A stretch of DNA of 64,000 bases from Hordeum vulgare subsp. vulgare. Its lineage: Eukaryota; Streptophyta; Magnoliopsida; Poales; Poaceae. The translations under genes and the position numbers were made by a program. The notes beneath the pieces were generated by a model. The model saw nothing but the letters and a program-made list of their open reading frames with translations. It was not told the DNA's origin and did no database searches. Below, one piece after another: positions 33,142 to 44,533 of this stretch. Where the stretch lies: the NCBI RefSeq assembly GCF_904849725.1, contig NC_058519.1:538540316-538604315 (forward strand), given 5' to 3'. The first letter of the stretch is position 1; the number at the start of each line of letters is the position of its first letter.

Positions 33142-34515
33142 TGATACGTCTCAAACGTATCGACTTTTCTAAACAATTTTGCTAATGCTTTGGCCTCATT
33201 CTTGCATGATTTGAATCAAACTAACTCAAACTGACGTTGTTTTCAGCAAAGCTGTTTGTATGGTTTTATTGTACGCAGGAAAAATGGATATTTAGACGTC
33301 CCAGAAAAATCCCCAAAAATTAGAGAAAATCCACGCACCAGGAGGAACCATGGGCTAGAAGATGGGCCAGAGGGGAGCCACAAGGCCACCAGGCGACCTC
33401 CTAGCGCGGCCTGCCCCCTGGCCGTGCCGGGAGGCCGCCTACATGGGGGCCACCCCCTCTAATGCCCTACTTTGGCTCTTATTTTTACCCGTGACGCAGA
33501 AATCCCAGAACAGAAGTTGTTTTGCAAGTTCTCGATGCGGAGCCGCCGCCACCCTCGGTTCTTCTTCGGGAGAGCTAATCTGGAGGCTGTTTTGGCCTCC
33601 GGAGAGGGGAAATCATCGCCATCGTCATCACCATCACCACTCCATCATCTTCCCGTGGATTCTCCCATCATGTGTGAGTAATTCCCTGCAGTAGGTGAAG
33701 GGGATGGGAGAGATTGGATGAGTTAGATCATTTAATAGTTCGTCGGATTGTTAGGGCATGTTGCCTACCATCTACTATGGTGTTTATCATATTTGCTAGT
33801 ACTTGTTCTCTTAATGCTTGTCACTTTGGGCCCGAGTGCCATGATTTCAGGTCTGAATACCTTATGTTCTAGATCCTATCTATGAGTAGTATGCACCTAT
33901 TATAGTCCGGAACCGGCGATCCCAATGGTGACAGCTTGGGACACCAAAGGGGACAGACTATAATTTGAGGATTCCATGTATCCATTGATTGTTAATGCTT
34001 TGTTCTGGTGCTCTTTGACAGGAGCACCTTAATCTCCATAAGTTCCTTGTGGCACCGTTGATAGCGGGATGGTAGGACAAAAGACGTAATGCAAGTTCTT
34101 ATTGCAAGCACGCACGAGTACCTCGGGATACATGCCTAATATTTGATATATGCCTAGATGATCGTTACTTTTCTATGTGCCTTGACCCAAGTGAAATACA
34201 TGATATCTCTCATCCATGACCAACCATCCATCTCCCTAGCCTACAATGTTTTAATACTGCTAGTTACAAGTTACTTTACTTTCACCGTTTTATTTTCGTT
34301 GCTTTGCCACTATTATTTCCGTTAGCACCTTCACTTCCATATCATCGTTGCTACTAATATTTCGTTGCCAAGCAAGTATCTTTCAGGTGCGGTTGAATTC
34401 ACAACTCAACTGTTAAAGCTTATAAATATTCTTTGTCTCCCCTTGTGTTGAATCAATAAATTGGGTTAACTTACCCGCGAAGACTGTTGCGATCCCCTAC
34501 ACTTGTGGGTTAGCA
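33142..34515 (+). repeat. 5' LTR of element B (1,374 bp)
   Basis: Begins TGATACGTCTCAAACGTATC and ends GGGTTAGCA (TTATCA in its partner). It is followed after 11 bases by the primer site. It shares the CAT/CAC tract (about 33,618-33,645) and overall sequence with LTR P (5,209-6,601). Confidence 0.92.
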
Positions 34516-34526
34516 AGACCTTTTTC

Positions 34527-34544
34527 TGGCGTCGTTGCCGGGGA
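34527..34544 (+). other. Primer binding site of element B, tRNA-Asp type
   Basis: TGGCGTCGTTGCCGGGGA differs from the intact site of element P by one C-to-T change at a CpG. Confidence 0.85.
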
Positions 34545-34605
34545 GCATAGCTTTATTTACAAGTCTACTTGGAGTTATTTTGCTTGCTGCGATTTATTCA
34601 CTATT

Positions 34606-36720
34606 GGTAAGAAAGTAGACCCCAAGGTTCCAATTTTACCATCCACTACGAGAAAAGGTACGGTTCTTAGCACTAGCGCTACGCTTAATTCACCTTCCGT
34701 TATGAGTAAGTTCGCTTCACCACCATCACATGCTGCTTCTACTGAGTCTATTACTATGCCTGATACTTCTGATGATGCTTCCACTACTATTGATGAGCCT
34801 GGTTTGCTTGGTTATTTTATTGAGTCTCATATTGCTAAGGCCGCTAAACAGTGTGGAATCGAACTTCCTGTTGATTACCCAGACTTGAGTGGTCTCAAGG
34901 AAAGAATTCTTGATGATGATTATATTGAACTTGATGATGATTTATGCACGGAACTTATAGAGTGGGCTGACTCTGTCCCTGCTTCTATTAAGAAGCTGCT
35001 TGAAAAGTATTCTATGAATAACAAGTTTACTCCTCATCCTATGTTTGCTTCATCTCCTATTTGCATTGAGGATACTGATTTTGATTTCTCTATCGAACTT
35101 TTACTTATATCCATAGTTGAAGCTGACCCCTTTTATGGCAGAGAAGATGATGATGCTATTGCACACCTTACCAAACTCACTGAGTTGGGTGATTTATTCA
35201 CTACAGTGGACAAGAAGAGAAATTATTATGTTGCTAAGCTACTTCTTTTCTCTTTGAAGGAAGATGCTAAAGCATGGTATGATGCACTACCATGTGGTTC
35301 CATTAAGAGTCCTCAAGATTTAGCTCAATCTTTTGTTGCTAATTTTTCCGGCTCATAAGTAGCATGCTGCTTTACAAAGAATTTATAACTTTAAACAATT
35401 GCAGGATGAGCACCTCCCTAAAGCTTGGGGGAGGTATTGCACTTTTCTTAAGGCTAGACCGGTATATGGAATCCCTAAGAATGAATTGCTTGATATATTT
35501 TATGCTGGTCTAACTGATGAATCTAGAACCTATTTGGATAGTTGTGCTGGTTGTGTTTTCACGGAAAGAACACCGAACGATGCCGAAGAATTAATGGGCA
35601 AGATAGCTAAGAATCATGATGATTGGTCCGTTCTTGAACCACCTCCATCACCCAAGAAGAAAGTTATGCTTTTCTTGAGCCCAGAAGTTATGCAAGAAGC
35701 CAAGAAGTCTATGAAAGAGAGATGTATTAAAACTAAATATGTTAAGAATCTACCATCTATTGAGAAATTATGTGATCCCTCCACTCACCCACCTATGGTA
35801 GAGGTACACTCTCTTCTAGAATTCAATGCAAGTAATGTCCCTCAAGGTAAGCCTCCTGATTAATGTTTAGATGAGCTTGATAATTTCATTGTCAAGCAAA
35901 ATCACTTTAATGAGCGGATTCAAAGCCAATTGCATGATAATTCCCTTGCTATCAAAAGTTTGCTTGATGTTTTAAGTAGAACTGTCAATGATGTTAAAGG
36001 TCTTGTTAAGCATTTTCATATGGTTCAAACTCAGCTTGAACAAATTTCTAATGTGCAAAAAGATTTGCTTGCTAACAATGCCAAACAAGTTGATACACAG
36101 GCATCTGGTATAATGACCCGAGGAGGTACACATACCCAGGACCCCCTTTATCCGGAGGGGCATCCAAAGAGGATCGAGCATGATTCTCAATTGCAGAAAG
36201 AAGACGTTGTCAGCTTCCCGAAGAAGAAGAAGAAACACAAGGAGGCTGACAACTCCAATGATCCCATAATTGATGAAGAACCTATTATTGCTCCTAATAG
36301 TATATCTTTTTTCGATGTTGAAACTGAGGATGGTGCTGAACGTGATAAACATAATGAGAAGATTGATCCTCCTGAGATACGAGAAGAAGAAGCACCAGAC
36401 AAGTGCAAAAGATATACTAGAGAAGATTTTGTTGCAAGAAAACATGGGAATGGAAGAGAACCCTGGGTACAAAAATCAACGCCCATCCCACGTAAGTCTT
36501 TCAAAACCAAAGCAGAAGAGCATTACAATAAATTTTGTGAATGGATGAAACCTCTTTTTCTTCAAATTCCTTTGACTGATGGTATTAAGTTTCCTCCGTA
36601 CTCGAGGTATATGAAAGATATTGTTACTAATAAAAGAAATTTCCTAATGAGGCAATATCTACTATGCTTGCTAATTACTCTTTCGGTGGAAAGATTCCTG
36701 AGAAGCTTGGTGATCCAGGT
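34606..36720 (+). pseudogene. gag: gag of element B (start lost, several breaks)
   Basis: The original ATG (present at 6,689 in P) reads TTG here and a stop follows, so the first usable Met is at 34,702. The frame 34,702-35,358 carries the conserved retrotransposon gag domain (motif AKAWYDALPCGSIKSPQDL, about 35,265-35,325). A frameshift at about 35,356 leads to 35,399-35,863, ending in TAA at 35,861-35,863 where P has CAA; the same frame continues to about 36,640 with the charged Lys/Glu-rich tail. A further shift follows before element A interrupts at 36,725. The protein would assemble virus-like particles in autonomous relatives. No zinc knuckle is visible. Confidence 0.8.
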
Positions 36721-36725
36721 ATACC

Positions 36726-38208
36726 TGCTACGGCAACAGACAACAGCGCCAGAAATTGACACGTTGACGGAGACTGGGCTTGGGTTGGTTTTTCCCTTAA
36801 AGAGGAAAGAGTGATGCGGCACAGGAGAAGTAAGTATTTCCCTCAGTTTGAGAACCAAGGTATCGATCCAGAAGGAGGGTCTCGTCAAGTCCAGAGTACC
36901 TGCGCAAACACAAACAAGCTTGCACCCAACGCTTTAAAGGGTTGTCAATCCCTTCAAGATTGTTTGCAAAGTGAGATCTGAAGGCGGAAAGTGCAACAAA
37001 GTAAAAAGTGTAAGGCTGAAAATATGGTGTGGAATAGACCCGGGGGCCACAGTGTTCACTAGAGGCTTCTCTCAAAATAGCAAATATCACGGTGGGTGAA
37101 CAAATTACTGTCGAGCAATTTATAGAACCGCGCAAAGTCATGACGATATCTAAGGCAATGATCATACATATAGGCATCACGTCCGAGACAAGTAGACCGA
37201 TACTTTCTGCATCTACTCCTATTACTCCACACATCGACCGCTATCCAGCATGCATCTAGTGTATTGAGTTCATGACGAACAGAGTAACGCCTTAAGCAAG
37301 ATGACATGATGTAGAGGGATAATCTCAAACCAATGATGAAAACCCCATCTTTTTACCCTTGATGGCAACAACACGATGCGTGTCTCGCTACCCCTTCTAT
37401 CACTGGGTGAGGTCACCGCATGGTATGAACCCAAAACCAAGCATTTCTCCCATTGCAAGAATCATAGATATAGTTGGCCAATCAAAACCCACAACTCGAA
37501 GATAATTACAAGGATATGAAATCATGCATAAGAGAGATCAGAAGAAACTCAAATAAGATTCATAGATAATCTGATCATAAATCCACAATTCATTGGATCT
37601 CGACAAACACACCGCAAAAGGAGATTACATCGGATAGATCTCCATGAAGATCATGGAGAACTTTGTATTGAAGATCCAAGAGAGAGAAGAAGCCATCTAG
37701 TTACTAGCTATGGACCCGTAGGTATATGGTGAACTTCTCACGCATCATCGGAGAGGTCATGGTGTTGATCAAGAAGCCCTCCGAATCCGAATCCCCCCTC
37801 CGGCAGGGCACCAGAACGTGCCCCAGATGGGATCTTGCGGAGACAGAAGCTTGCGGCGGTGGAAAAGTACTTTCGATGATCTCCTATTTTTTTCGGGATT
37901 TTTAGGGAATATATAGGCGCAGCCCCTAGGGCAAAGGGCGTCCAGGGGGCCCACAAGCCTGTGGGCCGCAGCCTCCCCCCTAGCCGTGAGGTGAGGGCTT
38001 GTGGGGCCCCTGGGGCCCCCTGCCTTGGCTCTCAAGTCTCATGATCTTCTTCCGTTATGGAAAAATTCTTTTCGGGAATTTTATTCCGTTTGGACTCCGT
38101 TTCAAAATCCCCTCTGAAAGGGGTCAAAAACATGGAAAAAATAGGAACTGGCACTTGGCACTGAGTTAATAAGTTAGTCCCAAAAAAGTATATAAAAGGC
38201 ATGCAAAA
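36726..38208 (-). repeat. 3' LTR of element A, lacking its first 67 bp
   Basis: It aligns with the other LTR from TGCTACGG (36,726) to GCATGCAAAA (38,208). There the similarity stops and internal sequence begins, so the first 67 bases of the LTR (present as 44,467-44,533 in the 5' LTR) and the adjoining polypurine tract are missing. The outer end and target duplication are intact, so the deletion came after insertion. Confidence 0.87.
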
Positions 38209-40649
38209 TAATCATGAACTTTCAAAATAACAAGGCCAAGGAAAGTTATCCCTACAAAATCATATAGTCTGACTATGCTCCATCATCCTCACACAACTAA
38301 TATAAATCATGCACAACCCCGGTATTGGCTAAGTAATTGTTTTCGCACTCTTACTTTCTCAAACTTTTTATAACTATCACACAATACATGAGCGTCAGCC
38401 ATGGATATAGCACTATAAGTGGAATAGAGTGTGGTGGTGGTTGTGAGACAAAAAGGAGGAGATGATCACATTGACTCGGCATATCAAAAGGCTATGGAGA
38501 TGCCCATTAATAGATATCAATGTGAATGAGTAGGGATTGCCATACAAAATATGCACTAGAGCTATAAGTATGTGAAAGCTCAAAAGGAAAACTAGTGGGT
38601 GTGCATCCAACTTGCTTGCTCACGAAGACCTAGGGAATTTTGAGGAAGCCCATCATTGGAATAGACAAGCCAAGTTATATAATGAAGATTCCCACTAGCA
38701 TATGGTAGTGACAAAGCAATAAGCTCTCAATCATGAAGAACATGGTGCTATTATGGAGCACAAGTGTGGAAAAAGATAGTAGCATTGCCCCTTCTCTCTT
38801 TTTCTCTTTTTTTTCAATTGGGCTCTTAGGCCTCTTTTTTTATCCTTTTTTTTATTTTGGGCTCTTTGGTCCTTTTTTTATTTCCTCACATGGGACAATG
38901 CTCTAATAATGATGATCATCACACTTTTATTTACTCACAGCTCAAAATGATGATGACTCTATAGGAAATGCCTCTGGCAGTGTACCAGGATGTGCAACGA
39001 TCTAGCATGGCGTATGACGTTGAAACATCTCGCTAGCTATCTTACGATCATGCAATGGCAATATGAGAGTGATGGCACAAGTCATGAGACGGAACGGTGG
39101 GAGTTGCATGGCAATATATCTCGAAATGGTTATGAAAATGCCCTAGTAGGTAGGTATGGTGGTTGTTTTGAGGAAGGCATATGGTGGGTTTGTGTACCGG
39201 CGAGAATTGCGCGACACTAGAGAGGCCAGCAATGGTGAAAGGTGAAAGTGCATCTATACCATGGACTCACATTAGTCATGAAGAACTCACATACTTGTTG
39301 CAAAAGTTTTTATTAGTAATCGAAACAAAGTGCTAAACACATACTCCTAGGGGAAGGGTTGGTAGGTGTTAACCATCGCGCGATCCCGACCTCAACACAA
39401 AGGATGACAATCAATAGATCAATTATGCTCCGACTTCCTAACATAGTGGTTCACCATACGTGCATGCTATGGGAATCACTAACTTCAACACAAGTATTTC
39501 TAAATTCACAACACCCTACTAACATAGCTCTTAATATTACCAAATCCACGTCTCAAAACTAACTCAGAGGAATCAAAACTTCTCTTTCTACTCAATGCAC
39601 ATGAAGATGGAGGTTTTTGCATCCTCTTTGGGTACCTATCACATTTGGGACTACTTTCATAGCATAATCCAACTACCAAATCACGCACCACCGTGCTCTA
39701 AAAGATATAAGTGAAGCACATAGAGCAAAAGTATCTAGCTCAAAAGATATAAGTGAAGCACAATGAGCATTCTAGCAAAAATCACGATGAGTGCATGTCT
39801 CTCTCTCTCAAAAAGGTGTGCAGCAAGAATGATTGCGACACAACAAAAAGAAAAGAATCCTAAGATACAAGACGCTCCAAGCAAAACACATATCATGTGG
39901 TGAATAAAAATATAGCTCCAAGTAATGTTACCGATGGATTGAAGACGAAAGAGGGGATGCCTTCCCGGGGCATCCCCAACCTTAGGCTTTTTGGTGTCCT
40001 TTAATTTGGCTTGGGATGCCTTGGGAATCCCCAAGCTTGAGCTCTTTCCACTCCTTATATCTTTGTCCATGAGAACATCACCCAAAACTTGAAAACTTCA
40101 CAACACAAAACTTAAACAGAAACTTGTGATAACATTAGCACAAGAAAACAAACTACCACTTCTTTTGGTACTGTAGCAAACTTGAATTCTATCTATATTG
40201 GTGTTGGGCTACTATATTCTCACTTTTCCATGGTTAGTACCCCCCGATACTAACCCTAGTTTCATCAAAACAAGTAACCAACTCAACAAAAATAGAATAT
40301 GTCAAAAACAGACCAGTCTGTAGCAATCTATATACTTCATATACTTTTGGTACCTCCAAAAATCTGAAAAATTACGACGGCGTGGGAAAAAGTCATATCA
40401 ACCAGCAGAAAAAAGAATCAACTCAAAATCTCTTTCTGAATAAAAATTAAAAATCATCTCGTGAGCGAAAAGTTTCTGTCTTTTTCCAGCAGGATCAAAC
40501 AACCATTACCAAGACTAGTCATAAAGGTTTTGCTTGGATCAAACACAAAAAGAAACACAAAAAACACAATCACAATAGAATTGTGATGGCGCAGACGCAA
40601 CTTAACAGAAAGAAAAAGATAAATTCATTGGGTTGCCTCCCAACAAGCG
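38209..40649 (-). other. Non-coding 3' internal tract of element A
   Basis: About 2.4 kb without supportable ORFs on either strand. It includes T-rich runs (38,795-38,885) and two polypurine-like motifs on the - strand near 39,970-39,985 and 40,030-40,040 (AAGCTTGGGGATTCC-like). In autonomous Gypsy elements this interval would hold reverse transcriptase, RNase H and integrase; none is seen. Confidence 0.65.
40628..40643 (-). promoter_or_regulatory. Hairpin beside the protease stop of element A
   Basis: TTGGGTTGCCTCCCAA is a 5-bp stem (TTGGG/CCCAA) with a six-base loop, followed at 40,646-40,651 by the palindrome AGCGCT that overlaps the end of the protease ORF. It may be an RNA element of the genomic transcript. 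The call rests on symmetry only. Confidence 0.35.
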
Positions 40650-41420
40650 CTATTGTTTAACACCCCTAGCTAGGCATAAAAGCGATAGAATCACGTATCG
40701 TCGTCTTTGGTGCTCAACCCATAAGTGGACCTCAATCATGGATTCATAAGGCAATCTTATTTTCTTTCTAGGAAAGTGTTCCATGCCCTTCCTTAAAGGA
40801 AATTGAAATCTAATATTCCCTTCCTTCATATCGATGATAGCACCGATAGTCCTTAGGAAAGGTCTACCAAGAATAATAGGGCATGTAGGATTGCAATCAA
40901 TGTCAAGCACAATGAAATCCACGGGTACATAGTTCCTATTTGCAATAATAAGAACATCATTGATCCTTCCCATGGCTTTCTTGACAGTAGAATCAGCAAG
41001 ATGCAAATTAAGAGAACACTCTTCAATCTCATTAAAACCGAGAACATCACATAAAGACTTTGGAATCGCAGAAACACTAGCACCCAAATCACACAAAGCA
41101 TTGCACTCATAGTTTTTGATTTTGATTTTGATGGTAGGTTCCCACTCATCATGAAGCTTTCTAGGGATAGAGACTTCGAATTCAAGTTTCTCTTCAAGAG
41201 ATTTTATCATAGCTTCGACGATATGATCGGTAAAGGCCTTGTTTTGGCTATAAGCGTGTGGAGAGTTTAACATAGATTGCATCAAAGAAATGCATTCAAT
41301 CAAGGAGCAACTATCATAATTGAATTCCTTGAAATCCACGATAGTAATTTCATTACTACTCAAAGTTTTAACATCTTCTACTCCACTTTCAATGCTTTTA
41401 GCATCAAGATAGATGGACTG
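40650..41420 (-). CDS. Retropepsin-like protease of element A
   Basis: From the first Met at 41,363 the frame gives 237 residues; it is open upstream to an in-frame TAG at 41,421-41,423 that separates it from gag. Motifs are CDLGASVSAIPKSLC (active-site region, D-L-G-A-S form usual in plant Gypsy) and ILGRPFLRTIGAIIDMKEG (second conserved region), with a basic tail FPRKKIRLPYE. The frame ends at 40,650 with no reverse transcriptase. In relatives the enzyme is released by cleavage of a Gag-Pro polyprotein. The N-terminal part (SMLNSPHAYSQNKAF) is the usual linker after gag. The domain looks intact. Confidence 0.78.
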   Translation of the reverse strand, partial: QSIYLDAKSIESGVEDVKTLSSNEITIVDFKEFNYDSCSLIECISLMQSMLNSPHAYSQNKAFTDHIVEAMIKSLEEKLEFEVSIPRKLHDEWEPTIKIKIKNYECNALCDLGASVSAIPKSLCDVLGFNEIEECSLNLHLADSTVKKAMGRINDVLIIANRNYVPVDFIVLDIDCNPTCPIILGRPFLRTIGAIIDMKEGNIRFQFPLRKGMEHFPRKKIRLPYESMIEVHLWVEHQRRRYVILSLLCLARGVKQ

Positions 41421-42767
41421 CTAATCATTGGGGCACTTTTCAACCAAAGTGGATTCATATCCAGCCCCATAATCATTAGGTTTGACACAAGAAAACAAAG
41501 ATTCAATGGGAGTTACACCAAGCACTTTAAGATCTTCGTGATTCTCATCACGAGAACACGCCTTTTTAAGCCATTCATGTCTAGCACAAATTTGGGCGGT
41601 TCTTTCTTGGCTCTCAATCATGGAAACACACATAGCTTTCAAAGTTTCATCCATGTTTATTTTGGGAGGAGCACATCTAACTTTCAAAGCATCAACGTCA
41701 CTAGACATTCTATCAGCGTTCTTAGCCAAATCGTCAATTTTGAGTAGCTTTTCCTCTATGGACGCATTGAAAATCTTTTGAGAGTTGATGAACTCTTTGA
41801 TATTACTCTCTAGATCAGAGGGTAATATATTGTAATTTCCATGAGTCTTGTTGTAGGAGTTGCCAAAATTATTAGAGGAGTTACTAGGAAAAGGCCTAGG
41901 AACATAGTTTCCTCTAAAAGCATTGTTGTTGCCAGAGTTATTCCTACCAAAAAAATTAATGTCCAAGCTAGCGTTGCTACTCTCAATCAAAGAAGACAAG
42001 GGCATATCATTAGGATCCAAAGGAGCACTTCTACTAGCAACCAGATTCATTAACGCGTCCATCTTAGCACTCAACGAGTTAATTTCCTCTATAGTGTGTA
42101 CTTTCTTACTAGTAGGTGAAATTTCAGTATGCCACTGAGAGTAGTTTTTCATGATGTTGTCTAGGAGTTTTGTGGCTTCCCCTAACGTGATTTCCATGAA
42201 CGTTCCACCTGAGGCGGAGTCCAAGATATTTCTAGAAGCGAAATTCAAGCTAGTGTAAAAGATTTGAATAATCATCCAAAGACTCAAGCCATGAGCGGGA
42301 CAATTTCTAATCATTAATTTCATCCTCTCCCAAGATTGTGCAACATGTTCATTATCAAGTTGCTTGAAATTCATGATATCATTACGGAGAGAGATAATCT
42401 TAGTCGGTGGAAAATACTTGGATATATAAGCATCTTTGCACTTATCCCAAGAATCGATACTATTTTTGGGCAAAGAAGAAAACCAAGTTTTTGCGCGATC
42501 TCGCAACGAGAAAGGAAAAAGCTTCAATTTAAGCACGTCATTATCCACATCTCTCTTCTTTTGCATATCGCAAAGCTCAATGAAGGTATTGAGATGGGAT
42601 GCGGCATCTTCACTAGGAAGGCCGGAGAATTGCTCTTTCATAACAAGATTTAGCAAAGCGGCATTGATTTCGTATGACTCCGCACTAGTGGCGGGAGCAA
42701 TCAGAGTACTAATAAAATCATTATTATTAGTATTCGAGAAGTCACAAAGTTTGGTGTTTTCATTCAT
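41421..42767 (-). CDS. gag: gag of element A
   Basis: I take the Met at 42,767 (MNENTKLC) and not the one at 42,929, because the stretch before it is a CT-rich leader that translates to low-complexity Phe/Leu/Arg and begins only about 32 bases after the primer site. The product is about 448 residues: a conserved gag core (GLPSEDAASHLNTFIELC, LRDRAKTWFSSLP, YISKYFPP), an Asn/Ser/Gly-rich middle with repeated GNN, and helical C-terminal segments. No CCHC knuckle is seen. It ends at TAG 41,421-41,423; the protease continues in the same frame, so a single amber codon splits gag-pro. Gag forms the particle that packages element RNA. Confidence 0.8.
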   Translation of the reverse strand: MNENTKLCDFSNTNNNDFISTLIAPATSAESYEINAALLNLVMKEQFSGLPSEDAASHLNTFIELCDMQKKRDVDNDVLKLKLFPFSLRDRAKTWFSSLPKNSIDSWDKCKDAYISKYFPPTKIISLRNDIMNFKQLDNEHVAQSWERMKLMIRNCPAHGLSLWMIIQIFYTSLNFASRNILDSASGGTFMEITLGEATKLLDNIMKNYSQWHTEISPTSKKVHTIEEINSLSAKMDALMNLVASRSAPLDPNDMPLSSLIESSNASLDINFFGRNNSGNNNAFRGNYVPRPFPSNSSNNFGNSYNKTHGNYNILPSDLESNIKEFINSQKIFNASIEEKLLKIDDLAKNADRMSSDVDALKVRCAPPKINMDETLKAMCVSMIESQERTAQICARHEWLKKACSRDENHEDLKVLGVTPIESLFSCVKPNDYGAGYESTLVEKCPND

Positions 42768-42960
42768 GGCGACTTCAGCAAGCAAGCGAGCACACAAGCG
42801 AACAAAGAGCAAGCGAGGAAAAAGGGCGAACGAAAAGGCAAACGAAAAAGGCAAATTGGTGAAGTGGGGGAGAGGAAAACGAGAGGCAAATGGCAAACAA
42901 AGTAAATGCAAGAGATGAGTTTGCGACACCTACTTGGATGAGTTCTTGACTTGATCTTCC

Positions 42961-42978
42961 TCCCCGGCAACGGCGCCA
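42961..42978 (-). other. Primer binding site of element A, tRNA-Asp type
   Basis: On the - strand TGGCGCCGTTGCCGGGGA starts 10 bases after the LTR end. It is intact and the same type as in P and B. Confidence 0.88.
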
Positions 42979-42988
42979 GAAATTCGTC

Positions 42989-44533
42989 TTCTACGGCAAC
43001 AGACAACAGCGCCAGAAATTGATACGTTGACGGAGACTGGGCTTGCGTTGGTTTTTCCCTTGAAGAGGAAAGGGTGATGCAGCACAGGAGCAATAAGTAT
43101 TTCCCTCAGTTTGAGAACCAAGGTATCGACCCAGAAGGAGGGTCTCGTCAAGTCCAGAGTACCTGCGCAAACACAAACAAGCTTGCACCCAACGCTTTAA
43201 AGGGGTTGTCAATCCCTTCAAGATTGTTTGCAAAGTGAGATCTGAAGGCGGAAAGTGCAACAAAGTAAAAAGTGTAAGGCTGAAAATATGGCGTGGAGTA
43301 GACCCGGGGGCCATAGTGTTCACTAGAGGCTTCTCTCAAAATAGCAAATATCACGGTGGGTGAACAAATTACTGTCGAGCAATTGATAGAACCGCGCAAA
43401 GTCATGACAATATCTAAGGCAATGATCATACATATAGGCATCACGTCCGAGACAAGTAGACCGATACTTTCTGCATCTACTACTATTACTCCACACATCG
43501 ACCGCTATCCAGCATGCATCTAGTGTATTGAGTTTATGACGAACAGAGTAACGCCTTAAGCAAGATGAGATGATGTAGAGGGATAATCTCAAACCAATGA
43601 TGAAAAACCCATCTTTTTACCCTTGATGGCAACAACACGATGCGTGCCTCGCTACCCCTTGTGTCACCGGGTGAGGTCACCGCACGGTATGAACTCAAAA
43701 CCAAGCACTTCTCCCATTGCAAGAATCATATATCTAGTTGGCCAAACAAAACCCACAACTCGAAGAGAATTACAAGGATATGAAATCATGCATAAGAGAG
43801 ATCAAAAGAAACTCAAATAAGATTCATAGATAATCTGATCATAAATCCACAATTCATCGGATCTCGACAAACACACCGCAAAAAAAGATTACATCGGATA
43901 GATCTCCATGAAGATCATGGAGAACTTTGTATTAAAGATCCAAGAGAGAGAAGAAGCCATCTAGTTACTAGCTATGGACGCGTAGGTCTATGGTGAACTA
44001 CTCACGCATCATCGGAGAGGTCACGGTGTTGATGAAGAAGTCCTCGGTATCCGAATCCCCCCTTCGGCAGGGCACCAGAACGTGCCCCAGATGGGATCTT
44101 GTGGAGACAGAAGCTTGCGGTGGCGGAAAAGTACTTTCGATGATCTCCCGATTTTTTTGGGATTTTTAGGGAATATATAGGTGCAACCCCTAGGGCAAAG
44201 GGCGTCCAGGGGGCCCACAAGCCTGTCGGCCGCGGCCTCCCCCTGGCCGCGGGGTGAGGGCTTGTGGGGCTCCTGGGCCCCCTGCCTTGGCTCTCAAGTC
44301 TCGTGATCTTCTTCCGTTACGGAAAATTTCTTTTCGGGGATTTTATTCCGTCTGGACTCCGTTCCAAAATCTCCTCTTAAAGGGGCAAAAACATGGAAAA
44401 AAGGAACTGGCACTTGGCACTGAGTTAATAAGTTAGTCCCAAAAAATATATAAAAGGCATGCAAAACATCCAAAGTCTGACAAGATAATAGCATGAAACC
44501 GTAAAAAATTATAGATACGTTGGAGACGTATCA
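42989..44533 (-). repeat. 5' LTR of element A (1,545 bp)
   Basis: On the - strand it starts TGATACGTCTCCAACGTATC (44,533) and ends TTGCCGTAGAA (42,989), the last two bases changed from CA. Close to the end it contains a primer-site-like stretch (TTTCTGGCGCTGTTG, about 43,003-43,017) also present in the other LTR. Confidence 0.9.

Larger units (their letters stand above)
36726..44533 (-). mobile_element. Element A: non-autonomous Gypsy (7,808 bp)
   Basis: It is flanked by ATACC (36,721-36,725 and 44,534-44,538), which splits the gag-protease region of element B; the host sequence rejoins exactly as in element P at about 921-930. On the - strand the order is 5' LTR (44,533-42,989), primer site, gag, protease, 2.4 kb non-coding tract, truncated 3' LTR (38,208-36,726). 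No reverse transcriptase, RNase H or integrase is encoded. LTRs differ by about 4-5% by eye, less than those of host element B. The family resembles the abundant TGATACGTCTCCAACGTATC Gypsy elements of Triticeae. Confidence 0.92.

Noticed and set aside
42768..42929. Upstream Met for gag of element A
   Set aside because: The added 54 residues are low-complexity Leu/Phe/Arg from a CT-rich leader that starts next to the primer binding site.
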